DNA of 64,000 bases, taken from Apoda limacodes. Its lineage: Eukaryota; Arthropoda; Insecta; Lepidoptera; Limacodidae. A program made the position numbers and the translations under genes. The notes beneath the pieces were generated by a model. It was not told where the DNA came from. It saw only the letters and a program-made list of their open reading frames with translations, and made no database searches. The stretch covers positions 8,370,001 through 8,434,000 of the forward strand of contig OX291544.1 of NCBI GenBank assembly GCA_946406115.1, written 5' to 3'. Shown here one piece after another: positions 11,835 to 25,195 of this stretch (positions within the stretch are counted from its first letter, which is position 1; the number at the start of each line of letters is the position of its first letter).

Positions 11835-14800
11835 GTTGGCTGGACGTGCAAAATATCAAACTAAAGAAGAAGTCTTAGAAGGTATATACATCGACAGCAC
11901 CGCTTCGTGTTTTGGAGATATAAACGGACAGAAAGAAAGTGACAATCCACAAGAAAATAGAGAAAACCGATCAGAAAAAGACGAAATCTTGTCAAGAAAT
12001 GAAAGCCGAAATTCTAGGTCTGTAAGCGGTAGCTGGCCAACTTTAAATGACGAATTAAAACAGACTAATTTATCTGAGGATAGCATTGGTCACTCCCGTA
12101 ATCCAAGCGAAATCGACAGTCTAGATTCTAACTACGTAAGAAAACATTATAATTTTGAAGCACACTTAAAAAATCATAAAGATAGTTCACCAGAAATTGA
12201 AAGGCCAGTTATCTCACCAGGACGACTTTGCGAAGATAATAACATAGAAAACGAAGAAACAAACAGATCTATAATTAATACGCCAAAGTCTTATACTAAC
12301 GATAGCTTATCAATTTCACAGAGTGACAAAGATAAAAATATCTTAGGGCACTCTAGCTATAAAGATGATTGTTATGATGAAATTTCATTAAAAATCGCAC
12401 AAGGTGAAATAAAAAATGAATGTGCGGAACACGCCATCTTGAAATCACTTGAGTCTAATGACGATGGTGACATACAATCTATAGGGTCTGAAAACGACGG
12501 AACTGTTTCAAGTCCTCCGGACAGCATTACATCCTATATTTCCATTTCAATTGCCTCATCTACAGATAAATCTCATAAACTAGAATATTTAGCTAACTCC
12601 CTTGCTGAAAAAATTGACGAATATTGTGAGACGCATTTTAAAGACAATAACTCAATTCAATCCCTTTGTAATTACGAAAATAATACTGAAAGTGACCCCA
12701 TATATACGAAAGTTAATAAAAAAACATTTGCCGACATCAAAAGGGATTCTCTTTTGAGAAAAGCCAGTGATTCTAGTTTGTTTAGTGACATACCTAAAAA
12801 ACAAAACAACGAAGTTTATATTAGCAACACATATATAGAGTGTGACAATTATTCTACAACAAGTAATTGTGCCTCTAAAAACATTACTACAGAACCATTC
12901 GTGACTACTTTAATAGAAAATCAGTACTATTCACTACCCGATATCAATATCAGCAAATGCTTAAGAAAATCAGAGAGAATAGATGCTCAATTAAGGAAAG
13001 AGGATCCAGAAGAAATATCTTGTGAAAATACCTACGAAGTTGCTAATGAACGTTATCAAGACATCATATCGACCAAAACTCACAATGATTGCTATGGTCA
13101 GTTAAATAAAACGCAAGAAGTTGACAATCATAATATAGATGAGTATATCCAAACATTACAACCAAAGTACTTAGAAGCATACACATTACAGAATTTTACA
13201 AAGCTTGAGGACGATTTAAAATCTATTGTAACTATTGAAAGCTCAAACGGAGACGAAAAAGATTTAAATTATTTAAGATCTGATTCTCATCAGAACGAAA
13301 GAGAAATAAATGAAATAGAAGGAACAATACGAAATAACAAAATCATCACCAAATCCGAGAGTTTAAAACTAGAAACCAATTCCTATCAACCAACATTTAA
13401 AGTACCGAAATCGCTGTCAAACGATAATTTATATAAAAATAATAAAAATATACAAGAAATAAAATCGAACACTGGAATCAAGAAACACTATTCCTTGCGG
13501 CAACGGGATCCTGCTACTGACGATATCAATCGATTACCAAGCCCAAATACAGTTCAACGAACTTCTAGTAAGTCAGAACCGATAAAGTCTTCATTTTGTG
13601 AAGAAATCAAAAATCATTCACTACTTTCAAGAATACAATGTTTTAAGACATCTGTTGATTCTAACATCGATATTGTTCCGTTAAGTGGTCATCAAACTAT
13701 AGTGATTGACCCACCTCTTACTCAAAATTCAGAAGTGAGTATTAAACATTCTGTTGACGACTCAAAAGATCTGCGAATTACAGAAGTACTAACAAACGAG
13801 CTTTTGAAATTAAAACCCGAGGACATACAAAATAATAAAACAGTTATAATTGAAAACAATAAAGAAGCCAAAGAAAAAAATAATACCAGTGATTTAATTG
13901 AAGATTTAGGTTATATATCTACCAAAGATCCATTTATCACTATCAAATTGAATAAAGTTGTAAAAACAACTATACCAAAACTAAAAAGACATACAAGCGA
14001 AAATATTGCTTGTGTACAATATAAGTTTGAGAAACCTCCATCGCGATTGATAATTAAAGAAAAAAATAATAAAAAGGCACCAGTAATAACATTCACGGAG
14101 TTAAGTAAAAATATGACTAGACCTCAAGTCTTACAAGTAGTAGATTCAAAAAATAGAACACAGAACACACCGGAAAGTATAAACAATAAAGATAATGATC
14201 AAACGAAAACCAGTGTTCCAGGAAATAAAGTTACCAATTTAACTTTAGAAATCAACAAAGAAAGAATAATATCAAGCATGCAAGAAGAAAGTGGCGATAG
14301 CAAAAGTGATAACTGTGTCAAAGAAAAATTGAATAATGCTATAAAAACAGATATGGAATACCAAGAAAAACTTCACTCCGTCAAGAATTACTGGTCAAAA
14401 CTTATAGATAAAAGTCCTGAGGCTCTAGATGACAGCATAAATTTGATGCACGATAATTTAGAGGATATAAAGATTAAATCAGTCGAAGACAATGCTGAAA
14501 AAGAAGACGATAAAAACTCATTACAAGAAATTTCAGTAGGAAAAATAATTAAGTCATTAGAGAGTGTTAAAATTGTAGACAGTATACGAAAGCTAAGCTG
14601 CTCCAAGATGCAGCTTTGGAAAGATGAAACAGAAAAGGTTAAAAGCGACTCGGAAATAGAGGAGGTTACTGTTCAAAAAGTCAAAGACTGTGAAAACAAT
14701 GTTTACGAAAAATCACAGTTTGAAAATAAAACTAAAAAATGCGACTTAGATTCGTCAAGGGATACTCCAGAAATCGAAATAGTAGAATTAACTAGTGATG

Positions 14801-16491
14801 ATAACCAAAATAAAAAGGCTACGCTAATAAAGGCAAAGGGTTTTGACAAAGGCAATGACGAATTTGATCACGTCCGATACAAAGTTATGAAGTCGGAACT
14901 TTTTAAAAATAGCATGATAGCCAACTATCGAAAAGAAGCTCAATTTGATGGACTTTTGCAATATCTACAAGACTACAGTTTTCAAGAGCTGTTAGTGAAC
15001 AACAATATAGTTATAATCGAACCAGTGAGAACCAAGATTGAACCAGCACCACGAAAAAATCATAATACAGACACATGCAAAATACCACCAACACTACTTA
15101 AGAAAAATGAAAATTCTAGGCTAAATGACAAATCCAAAACAGTTATTCGCAGGCATTTTTTCTATCATCCAATTAGAGTTAATAAAGAAATAATCGAAGA
15201 AGAACTTCCAAACCCAGACACTGTAAAAAAAGTTCGGAATTTATTTGAAGATACATTAAAAATGAAGAGCCCTATGTCTCAAGATCCTCCATTGATTGAA
15301 GAATCAGTCGGACTCACAAGACGGGCCACATCGTATAGAAATTTAAATGAAGAAACCAAAGATAGCAAAAGTGTGGGAAGAAAAAAAGTAATTCGACAAT
15401 TAACTATCGACACGAATTTCAATAATAAAAAATGGGACAACGCAAGTCTTTCCAGTGGCGTTTCTAGCGGGGATCTGAGTTCTAATAATGATTATGAAAC
15501 TGAAGGTTTAAGTCATTATTCGCACAAAAATTTGAAAGATAACGTTTATAGTTCAAGTGATGAATATCTTTGTGATTCAGTAACTCATGATTTTTGCTGC
15601 GAAAGTCAATACGTTAGTCCGGATATTTTGAAAAAAATAAGAGACTGTGGTACATCGGTCACCTATTACGGTGGCAAGGTTTTGAATGTAAAACCAGGTT
15701 CAACAGTTAGCCCGATGACGAAAGCTATAATGGAAGAAATTAAAGGGCTACAAAAAAACTGTAATAGAGATTGCTTTTCGTGTCAAACAAAATGTCCTGG
15801 AGACAAGTGTTTATGTCTTGTAGCAGACAAACACAAGAAAAATGCACCTAGTAAGCACGATTCAAGCACATCTTCCGATTCAGGTAATCAAGACTGCGAA
15901 AAAACAAAACGATCAGACAGTTTTCCTGGATTTAAATTCAAGCTTGTTAAATCAAATAGCTGCAGCAGTAGACTTGAGCTAACAGGTACTGATGAATGTA
16001 AAAACTCTAGGTTTAAGTACCGAAAACAGCCGTTTAAGATGGAAGATCCCCCATTAGTTCACGATGACGAAAATTCTGTAAAAAATAAAATATCAAGATT
16101 AGAGAATTACAATAAAGGTATAGTAAAAACTCCATTTGAGAATAAGTATGACGACAACATTAATGCAACATCAACTAAAAAGGATGTCAACAAATTATAT
16201 GAAAATAAGACGAAAAATATAAAATCAGCTATTGAAGGAAATAAACTCGAATCAAACAAAGAAGAAACAATACAGAGAGGTCAAGAGTCTTCTGTATTAG
16301 GCACAAGTGTAGACGAATCAGAAAAACAAACAGCTAATCCTAACACTTTTGAAAAAAAATTCTATTATTTAAATGAAAACTTAGATAAAACCAAAACTAC
16401 GACTGGAAAGTTCGGCGAAATGGTTTTTGAAGAATTCGAAGTTTTAGAATCATGTTATGATAGTTTAAATAGTAATAAGTCATTAAAGTAA
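11835..16491 (+). CDS. Terminal exon of a large disordered protein, 4.66 kb
   Basis: The acceptor AG is at 11833-11834, and the first base completes an Arg codon split with the previous exon. The frame then runs open for 1,551 codons to TAA at 16489-16491, so the two exons together encode at least 1,807 residues. Composition is strongly Ser/Asn/Lys/Glu/Asp, typical of disorder. Features seen: a basic Ser/Arg stretch near 'KHYSLRQRDP'; a more ordered segment around 'LLQYLQDYSFQELLV'; a C-terminal region with 'TSVTYYGGKVLN'; a cysteine cluster at 15760-15816 spaced C-x3-C-x2-C-x3-C-x4-C-x-C; and the ending 'MVFEEFEVLESCYDSLN'. A role as a cytoskeletal or scaffold protein is only a guess. I do not recognise the family. 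The long open frame and the shared phase make it clearly a gene. Confidence 0.9.
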
Positions 16492-16709
16492 TAAAATAAG
16501 CTTTTACTACTTATAAATTGTGATCTGCATTCCACTTATAATAATTTATTGCTTGTAAATGTTATAATAATATAAATATGTAGCTGTAAGCATGTATCTA
16601 ATTAAAGAAAAAATTACACAATGTAAAAAAACTTTGTAACATTTCAGTCGGTTATATCCATAGCCTTGGTGATGGTCTCTTAAATCTTTGTATTTAATGT
16701 AACAATAAA
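16490..16709 (+). promoter_or_regulatory. Poly(A) signals of the large-protein gene
   Basis: An AATAAA overlaps the stop codon (16490-16495) and another lies at 16704-16709. The second is the more plausible signal because it leaves a 3' UTR of about 220 bases. Confidence 0.45.
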
Positions 16710-17346
16710 AATATGTTGAGGATTTTCTTTTCTTTTGTCAACTAGCCTTACCGTCAGATATGTCACGTTCTACTTTTACAGGTGTGACCATGGAACCGTG
16801 TACGCAGACGGTGGTGACGAAGGAACGATGTGTAGGTCGTAATCTTCGGCACCATGATTGATTCTGAAATCAATTATAGAAATAAATTGTCTTTTCATAA
16901 ATGAATGAAGTGCTTAGAGATCTTACCGAAAACAATGCAAATTTTTTTTTTATTTTGTGCACCACGAGCTCCGTAACCAAGCAACGAAATGGCGCTTCGG
17001 AATCTATCAGATCGAATGGCCTATTCCGTTTATTAAGTACTGATATACAATATTATATTTGTCTGATTAGATTATCCACTAAACTTTGTAAAGACTAAAA
17101 GAAATATCAGGACAGGAAAACCATATGATTACTTAGGTATAAACCGGTTGAACTTTATTTCAATTGCTTTGTGTGTGGAGAGGAGCGATCTATAACATTT
17201 ACGGAAGGAGAATCTCAATGCTCGCGGTTTTGAACTTGTCTTCAGGGTTATAAAAAAGGGAGTTATAATAAATAAACGGTCCAAAAATCGAAATCGGTAA
17301 ATTTGCGTTTTTTTTACGTTTTGAGACCTGGAGAATCGTCTGTCTG

Positions 17347-17378
17347 TATGTGTGTGTGTGTGTATGTATGTATGTATG
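17347..17378. repeat. GT/ATGT microsatellite
   Basis: Run of alternating 'tg' that passes into 'tatg' units. Confidence 0.85.
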
Positions 17379-17564
17379 CAGTATTAGTATTTTTTTTGCT
17401 ACTCGATATCTAAAGAACCAATGGACCAATTTGTCTCGTGACCATAGCAATCGATACGCAACGTCATGACTTAGATCTGAAAAGAGTTTGAGCAAAGTCG
17501 GTCCAGCGGTTTGTTTTTATCGCTAAAAAACTGATTTTTCAAAGACAAAAAAAAATCTCAAGAG

Positions 17565-17965
17565 AAGTTATGGTTCCGTAGCCAAAGGGTGCCAACGGAG
17601 CCCTTTTATTACTCATCCTACGCTGTCTGTCTGTCCGACCACTAAGCGCGACAGTTAGTTAGGCATAATTTGTATAGGACACTTGCGTAGTCCCGAGCAC
17701 TTACAAACATCAGCAGTCGTGAATTTTGTATAGAGTGAGCTAGCTGATTGTCTACTAAGCTGTGGTAGAAGGTAGAAATTTCTCATGTTGTCATAACTTT
17801 ATTGTTTTATGGTATTGCATACAGGCTTCAAACTTAAAACTAAAAAGTAAGCGTTATTGTAAAACAACAAATTATAAAAACCGATCAAGTACGTGTCGGG
17901 CTCGTCATTTTGTATTAGTACGAAACCCTCGGTACGCAAGTTCGACTCGCACTTAAATGGTTTTT
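17565..17965. repeat. Fragments of the 'cttggccggttttt' repeat family
   Basis: 17570-17660 holds 'ggttccgtagccaaagggtg' and 'gctgtctgtctgtccg', the head motifs of the repeat seen whole at 25553 and 40463. 17875-17965 holds its tail motifs in both orientations ('aaaaccgatcaagt' and 'cgactcgcactt'), forming a weak foldback. No gene is seen here. Confidence 0.55.
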
Positions 17966-18596
17966 TTTCGCATTGCTTAATAAAATCTTAAACGCGAACA
18001 CGTGATCTATACATATAATAAAATGATAGGAAAATCAAAACTGTACATTGAATATTTTTTTTAAAGAATTTGGCACGAATATTATTAAGAAGTCGGGTCA
18101 ACATATAGGCTACATATTATCACGCTATCACCTACAGGGCACGAGCAGTAAACCTTTATTTCTTCATCTCATTCTTTAACAACGTGTAATCGAACGACGC
18201 AAATTTGACTTGCTTCTTAAATATTAATTATTCTACTCACACATAGCCATTTATTTTATGTTAAAAAATCGTGTAAAGTCATAACTTAGATGTGTTATAA
18301 TTTTTCACAATATAAAAATGTTTCCTATATAAGGGTAAACCGATTGTAATGAAATTTTGGTAAATTGTTATGCACACGCCGGGGAAGGTTTCTGAATTAG
18401 TACAACCCTTTCACATTACACAAGAAACAAGTATCAATAAAAAGGTAATTTAATGCTCTGTAATAAATAAAATTATGTTTTTATGTTAAGGTTATTTTAA
18501 TCCATAAAAACGTTATTTAATGAAGGCATTAATATACGAAAGATACAAACAAAGGTAATATACAACTAAAAATAAAATTAAGGCCAAAATTAAAAG
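17966..18596. other. Intergenic DNA, no gene seen
   Basis: Flank of the Tc1 pseudogene. I looked here and at 19620-19860 for matching terminal inverted repeats and could not identify a pair. Confidence 0.35.
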
Positions 18597-19619
18597 CTAG
18601 TAGTCCGTATTTCCTTTTCCGACGTTATTTAAACGTCGACAACGATTCTCTATGCTAGAAATCAGGTTGCCCAGATCTTCCTGGGTTATGCAGTTCCATG
18701 TTCGTTGCAAATGGCTAAAAAGTTGTTCTTTACTTCTTAATTTTGGTGGAAAATCACGCAATGCCCTTCACTGCAACAATTCCCAAAGGTGTTCAATGGG
18801 ATTCCCATCAGGTGATTGCGCAGGCCAACCTAAAACCTAGACATAGTTATTCCTTAGGGCGATCGACACCCGCCGCGCCGTATGACAAGGGTCGTTATAA
18901 TGCATTGGCTGAAATCCTTGACCCTTTGGATTCTGTGCGGAACAAGGACAGGTTCGTCGCGACGACGTCTGTAAGGTATTTTTGAGCTGTCATGCGGCCT
19001 CTTATCTAAACGAGCACGGTTCGCCCACCGATGCAAACCACACTATGATTGTCACACTTTGGACTTCCTGAGGATGCAGAAGGCGGCTAACCCTGCCAGG
19101 TGTTCTTCAATCACGTGTTCTACTCGAGTCTGGATGAAACCCGAAACGAGATTCGTCAGTAAACAGCACCAGGGCCATTGTTGATCGGACCACATCAAAT
19201 TTTCCCACGCCCAGGCAAATCTTATTCCGCGATTGAAACGCCGTGCCGAAGAGCTGGAACACGAAGCAGCCTGCGCGCGTGTAGTCCAACTTCATGTAAC
19301 CTCCGCTGCAAGGTTTGGTCACTGAACGGCAGATGGTGGTCCGCCTTTGGCTCGACCTTTGTATCAATTGCATCGTTGTCCCATGGGGTTGCCTTCTAGC
19401 AATTAACTGAAGAAATCGGGCCTGCCCTGGTGCGGTCACACGAGTTTTGCCTGTATACCGTTCTGCTAAATCACAAGTGGCACGATAACGTGATTACAGT
19501 CTGGATATCACGTTTTGGTTGGTGCCTAGAGCTAAAGCAACCACGCGTTGGAGAGCGCCAGCTTCTAACATGCCCACTGCTCACAACATTTCTTGACGGG
19601 TTAAATGTTGTAGCGACAT
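18597..19619 (-). pseudogene. Tc1-like transposase pseudogene
   Basis: On the minus strand the frame starts at an ATG at 19619 with a helix-turn-helix-type N-terminus (MSLQHLTRQEML). It continues through 'TAPGQARFLQLIARR', reaches the first catalytic Asp region 'VLFTDESRFGF', and ends with a decayed 'NPIEHLW'-type third-motif region and a stop at 18597-18599. About 340 codons is the normal length of a Tc1-family transposase, which cuts and pastes at TA sites. Several stops and frameshifts interrupt it, and the second catalytic Asp region is unreadable. It is a dead copy. Confidence 0.85.
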
Positions 19620-20799
19620 GATAACTAGCAAGGCTACAAAAACAATTAATGAAAAATAACTCAATAATTTCCCCGTTTTCACTTAACAATAATTTAAAAA
19701 AGAAATTTTTAAACAAATATTCATTATATAAATTATTCATTATCGCTATGTTTAAAAAATTGGTGCCATACTTTGTTATTATAGTTTTTTTTTATATATT
19801 TTATTTATTAAGAAGAGGTAAAGTAGCTTACAATCCCTTAACAAACTTTTTTTTAAATTAAATAAATCATTAGTATAAATTCATAGTTTCATGTTAAAAT
19901 ATTCCCTAGATTCTGTTGATGTGGTATTCCTTGCTGTGAAAGAGGGCAAAATACTGATCCACTTTAGATCAACTACAATTCAAAGAAACTAAATATTAAC
20001 AAACCATAGACACACTCCGATGAATCAATTAAATACCTCCGATAAAGAAACAGGTTTATCGGAGGTATTCAATCGATTATAGATAAAATTTACAACTGGC
20101 AGGTAGCATGCTATGCATTGTAAATTAATTCGTACTAGGAATCACACATTATCGAAACACATAAGTGCATACTTCCTGTTCCAAATGAAATCGAAACTGA
20201 CCTACGACTACGACAAACACATTGTTATGATGATGATAACTGATACTTTATTGATGGTATATAAATTGTTATCGTACATCAATACGAAATATATACAAGG
20301 ACATGTTTGACACTTATGACAGGCAGCTAGTATGGATTTGATCAGCAAGTTCCTCAGCACCAGTACGACTTTAGATATTTGCTCCCGAATCGCCCTTCTA
20401 AATTGATGCTGTATAGTAATTTGAATCCAGCGGCTTTCTTCGACCACCCACCCCCCAGTCCCCTAATCGAAATTTGTAAAAATTACCTGGTTCAGAAATT
20501 GTTATTACAATCTACAATGCCCGGTTGACTTATTTTTAGACATTAACGGTCTATTTACTTAAGACGTAAAGCGGTAATGTAGGTCATAATCATCCCGCAA
20601 CCAGATTATTTTAATGACTTAAATGACCCTCCTAATCGCTTTTTGTAATCGTCATATGAAAACATTTGATTGCACCTGTGCGTCGTCTACATTGCATTGT
20701 TACGATCTTTCTCAATCTATTTTGATTCCTTTCTGCTTTCTGTCTCTTGAAATCTGTTAAGTTAATTCCGTTCCAACCCATCCAGAGATATGATAAAAT
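19620..20799. other. Intergenic DNA with one perfect foldback
   Basis: No gene is seen. 'aatacctccgataaa' at 20032-20046 is followed after 8 bases by its exact complement at 20055-20069. Confidence 0.5.
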
Positions 20800-21385
20800 T
20801 TGGCTTTTTAGGGTTTCGTACCGCGAGGGTGCCAACGGAGCCCTAATACTATGACTTCGCTGTCTGTCTGTCCGGTCATTAAAAGGCTATATCTTTTAAA
20901 TCGAAATAGGAAGAAACCTGAATTTTTCACAGAATAGGTGTAATGAGGGATTATCTAACAAATAATAAAAATTTAAAAAGTTTCAATTTAAGTGGAGTCC
21001 CCATACAAGAAACACATTTTCGTTGTTTTTGCTGTACAGTAAAAACAGTAATACATACAAACTTTAAACTTGCAGTGAAAATTAGTGTGAACGCAAACGT
21101 ATAAGTACAAATTATAAAATCCAGCCAAGTGTGAGACGGGCCCAAGCAATTACTATTTCAAATTACCGGTACAGCACCATCTAGCTTATTATTAAGAGAA
21201 GCAGTAACAGATTTGTTTGTTGGAAACGGTATTCAAAGTTAAGTAACGGCGGGCTTGGTCAGTACTTGGATGGGTAATTGCTTAGGGGCACACTTTTTTT
21301 GGTTTGTGTTTGTAAATTAAGTAAATGGTGGTAGGTACGGAACTCTTGGTGCGTAAGTCCAACTCGCACTTGGCCGGTTTTTTAA
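20800..21385 (+). repeat. Partial copies of the 'cttggccggttttt' repeat
   Basis: Begins with 'agggtttcgtaccgcgaggg' and 'acttcgctgtctgtctgtcc'. A second partial end at 21330-21385 carries 'acggaactcttggtgcg' and the terminal 'cttggccggttttt'. Internal parts are diverged. Confidence 0.55.
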
Positions 21386-22220
21386 CGTTGTTTTCGTTGC
21401 TCACACAAGGATCAAAATAAGACTGATCCTAATCCATATAAGCTTTACCTTAGCTTTCTAATAACACTTCCTCGCCCCTCATTGTTTAGGAACGAGAAAT
21501 GTTTTGCACCTCCAACCACCATACATACTCTCCAATACCGTAGGGCGCTGCTAAGATCGGCTGTGCCGCAAGGTTGAATTTTGCATACACGCGAGCGACC
21601 GCTGACGGAAATTTGCGCTCGATAACATACGTACGGAGAGAATTACCGGTGTGCCCATGTTCAAGCCACCTCAAAATAGAATATACCTAATAACAAAACA
21701 GGTAAAATTGTTTTTCGAGCATTCTTAAAAAAACAGAAGTTATTCCGAAAAAATCCTCTAGAAAGTAAAAAAAAGAGCCCCTAAAGCTGACATAGAATGT
21801 CGGCTTCATTTCTTCCTTTAATTTTTATGAAATGATCCCAATATGGGGTTCAGTTTTCAGAGACACCACGTAATAGGTTTCTCAGAGCAAATACAGCGAC
21901 TAATGCATTTTTTGCGACGTTGACCTTTTTATTGATCCGTCTGTCTGCAATGTTCGCTAAAGCATCCTTCATATTCGAAGGCACCATTACTGCAAGAAAT
22001 CTTTTTCTATATAATACCATTATACCTATATAATGCAATGTCCTAACTGATTGACTGACCGACTTAAAATAATTATGATCTGTCTTTTGTACAAAATCAC
22101 GCCTTCAGACTTTGTAGTTACACTCATTCAAGGTCAAGGTCGATTAATGCTTCAGAATATTAACAGAAGTGTATTCATATTCTAACGGTCCAATAATGTA
22201 AACACGTTAGTAGGTACTTA

Positions 22221-22355
22221 CTATTCGTTTCATCTTAGTTGGCGCACGGTTAGGCGCAATATTGGTGGCGCCACATTGTACTTAGTTCGTTGTTACTAGT
22301 TATGGACTTCAGCCACCAAAATAAACTCAACAACTCATTTGAAACGCATAGTATT
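22221..22355. mobile_element. Small inverted-repeat element (MITE), copy 1
   Basis: The right end 'aactcatttgaaacgcatag' is identical to the right end of the copy at 56915-57069. The left end 'cgtttcatcttagttggc' is a diverged inverted version of it. The centres share a 'ccacattgtac'-like motif (inverted). The length of about 135 bp with no coding capacity fits a non-autonomous DNA transposon, possibly with a TA target duplication. Confidence 0.65.
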
Positions 22356-22977
22356 TAAAACGTATCCAAAGATCTTTTTGTCATACAAACTAAGTGACAG
22401 TTTACTATAATAAACAGACTCAAACTGTGTGACAGTCAACTATAACAGACAGACATATACATATATCACTACTCAAAGTTAACTTGTTGCTATTTACCAA
22501 CAATAAAATGCATTAAGATAAAGAAAAGATTTTCTTGAATTAAATAAATGTAGGGATAAAATCAACATAAACTTCAGTTATTCTAAAATTCACTGGCATT
22601 TTATGAATTAATATGCATTTTGCGATAATGATAAATAGCAATATATGATAACTTACTTTAAGCAGCAAATATCTTTATTTTTATGGATATTTAGTGCACC
22701 GAAGTTTGTATAAGAAAAATCTAATTTGGATAGTTAATATCCAAAAGGTATTGTAAATTAGGATTAATAAAGGGCCAGTGGAAAAAACTAGCAGGTGATC
22801 GGGATGAATAGTAGCATATTGCTCCGTTTTATTGTTTGTCGTTAGGAAGGACAAATACACAAACAAATTTTAAATATAAGTAACTAGCAAGATATATAAA
22901 TAAGTTATGCGTATTATTTCTGTAAAAAGTCATAATTTACAAAAAGTTTTTATCATGCTTAAAACTCACTCAATTTT

Positions 22978-23160
22978 TTTTTATTTAAGTAGACTTTTAA
23001 ACAGCACTTTTGAATCTTCAATTTAATTAATAATTTTATAAACTTTACCACCGGTTCGGAATGATTTACTACCGAGAAGAACCGGCAAGAAACTTAGCAG
23101 TTAACCTTTTATATCTTTTAACTTCAAATTAAGTCCCTCGCCAACTGTATTGTGCACCCA
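22978..23160. repeat. Interspersed repeat with 'ggttcggaatga' motif
   Basis: Contains a T-run, 'ccaccggttcggaatgattt', 'accgagaagaaccggcaaga' and 'ttagcagttaacc'. A related fragment, fused to a LINE tail, is at 34296-34380. It is probably part of a LINE 3' region or a SINE. Confidence 0.5.
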
Positions 23161-23562
23161 ATTTAAATAAATTCTCACTACTATCGCATTTCCCTATTTG
23201 AGCTTATGCCTAAACTGGGTCAAGGATACTTATCACCCAGCCCAGTTTAGTTTGTGCACAAAACGTGTAGTTACATTATGGTGATAACAAGCCGTAATGA
23301 CGACGGACGGTTGTAGGTCACACTGGTTTCGGTTCGACGAACTTTCATTATCGGGTTTGAGAAAAAGAAATAAATACAAGCATGGACAAGCGTGCCAACC
23401 TAGTCAGGCAGGTGGTTTGAGTGTCGCTTAAATAATGTAGGTATATTAGTTTTTTTTTAATATTTATAAGTTTTTACGTGCTTTATTCTTTGGCCCTAGC
23501 CCACGCGCTAATATCTACCGTAACTGTTACACCAGAGTTCTCAGAACCATATTGAATTTATA

Positions 23563-23693
23563 AAACCTATTACTTCTTTTACCAATCTAAGTGTAAGAGA
23601 CAGTTAATATAGAACTAGAAAATAAGAGTAGATATTATCTACCTACTTTATATTCTATCTTACACTTAGATTGGTAAACGAAGTTATAGGTTT
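23563..23693. repeat. 36-bp inverted repeat foldback
   Basis: Left arm 23563-23598 and right arm 23658-23693 are reverse complements at about 34 of 36 positions, with a 59-nt AT-rich loop. No coding frame. It could be a MITE or a long hairpin transcript. Confidence 0.8.
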
Positions 23694-24859
23694 AATAACT
23701 TCTCTTCGTGATGATAAGATTTGCTGAATTTGTGTTTTTTTTTTTATTTTTGAGACCTAGGGAATCCTTTGCTACCTTTTAGAATAATGTGTGTGTATGG
23801 GTTAGCCTGTTCGTGCAGTAAAAATGTTCCCTCACCGTGGCTCACAAATGAGATTAAAGAAATAATGATTAAAAGACAAAATACAAATTAAGGAATTCGA
23901 TAGCAATTTCACAAAATATAAGTTTTTGAGGAATCGTTGCAATAGGATGTGTAGAGATACACAATGACGCCATATTCAAAATCCGTAGAAACCGTCCAGT
24001 CATCCAGCCAAATCTAGAATTTTCAGGAGTCATCAGGAGTCGGCAAATCTAAACATTATTCTATTTCAAATGAAACTATTATCAATATCTTCAATCAACA
24101 TCTTTCTTCTAAATTTATTACAAAAAAACTGCCTTCTCAAATTCGCTTTGGAAAACGCCTACTTACTGACTTTCCTGACTTTTCTTTTTAAACCTAAGCG
24201 GATTTTCTAAATATGGTGGTAAGAAGAAAATACTGTCTTTTTTCTCCAACGCCGTTGGAAATGACTGAATTGGCCGTATATGATTATTCCTAGACTCGGT
24301 ACTATTGTTCCTATTATAACAAATATCTTGAATACCTCAATATTTTAGACCTATATCTTTCCTACCCTTTCTGTCAAAATTTGTTGAACTTGCAGCAACA
24401 ATTGCCTTGTTTTTGGCCAACATCGTATCCAACCAATCTGGTCAAAAAACGGCTATTGCACTTGTTTAAACAACGGATAATATTCATCTAGGCATGGAAA
24501 ATAGTCACAGGTCACAGCATTAATATTGTTAGAATTTATTTTAATTCCTCCACCCCAAAAACAAAATGGCTTTTTTTTGTAAATAAATACTGTGTTGTGT
24601 TTTATTATGTCCAATAAAGTGTTTTATTATAATTAAATTATTACTATATTTATCAAGCCTTATTTAATTTAATAATTAGAACAATTTTATGTCTTTATTG
24701 GATTACCGAGAAAGAATCATTAATAACTGAACTTAATAACTGCTTATCGGGGAGACCTTGCAAAAGTAGTTCAGTATCAAGGTTTTCATATTGGACGATG
24801 CCAACTTATAAAGCATACGCATACACAGCCGCCGCCGTCGTCTAGTCTGAAAATTTGCG

Positions 24860-25195
24860 TATCATTTTCTTATAATTATGTTAAAATGCACGAGGTATAT
24901 TTCCATCATAAGTTATCCCAGTTAGTTTTGTCTATCATAAACGACGTGCGAAGTTATAAATGTCGGCTGTTGTCAATACCTACCCACCTGGATGTGGAAC
25001 CGCCTAGTGACACATTTTTCAGTCCTGTCAATTGTCATATGATAGCAGTCGTAAAGCCAATTCAGGTGCCTAATAGGCGGCTTTAAAACTCAGACAGTCG
25101 AGTAGGTCCAGAATGTCCGCCAACTTGCACCTGGCCAGCGTGGTTGACTATGGACTAAGCCTTCTTTTCGAAGGAGACATCTGTACCCCGTATAG
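24860..25195 (+). repeat. Interspersed repeat shared with 54860-55065
   Basis: Both copies carry in order 'ttgtcatatga(t/c)agcag', a Lys-Pro-type 'aagccaa' motif, 'gtccgccaac', 'gactatgg(a/c)ctaag' and a final segment before a 'gta(t)agtggc'- or 'gcagtggggcgta'-like end. The copies are strongly diverged. It is probably a LINE-type 3' region. Confidence 0.5.
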
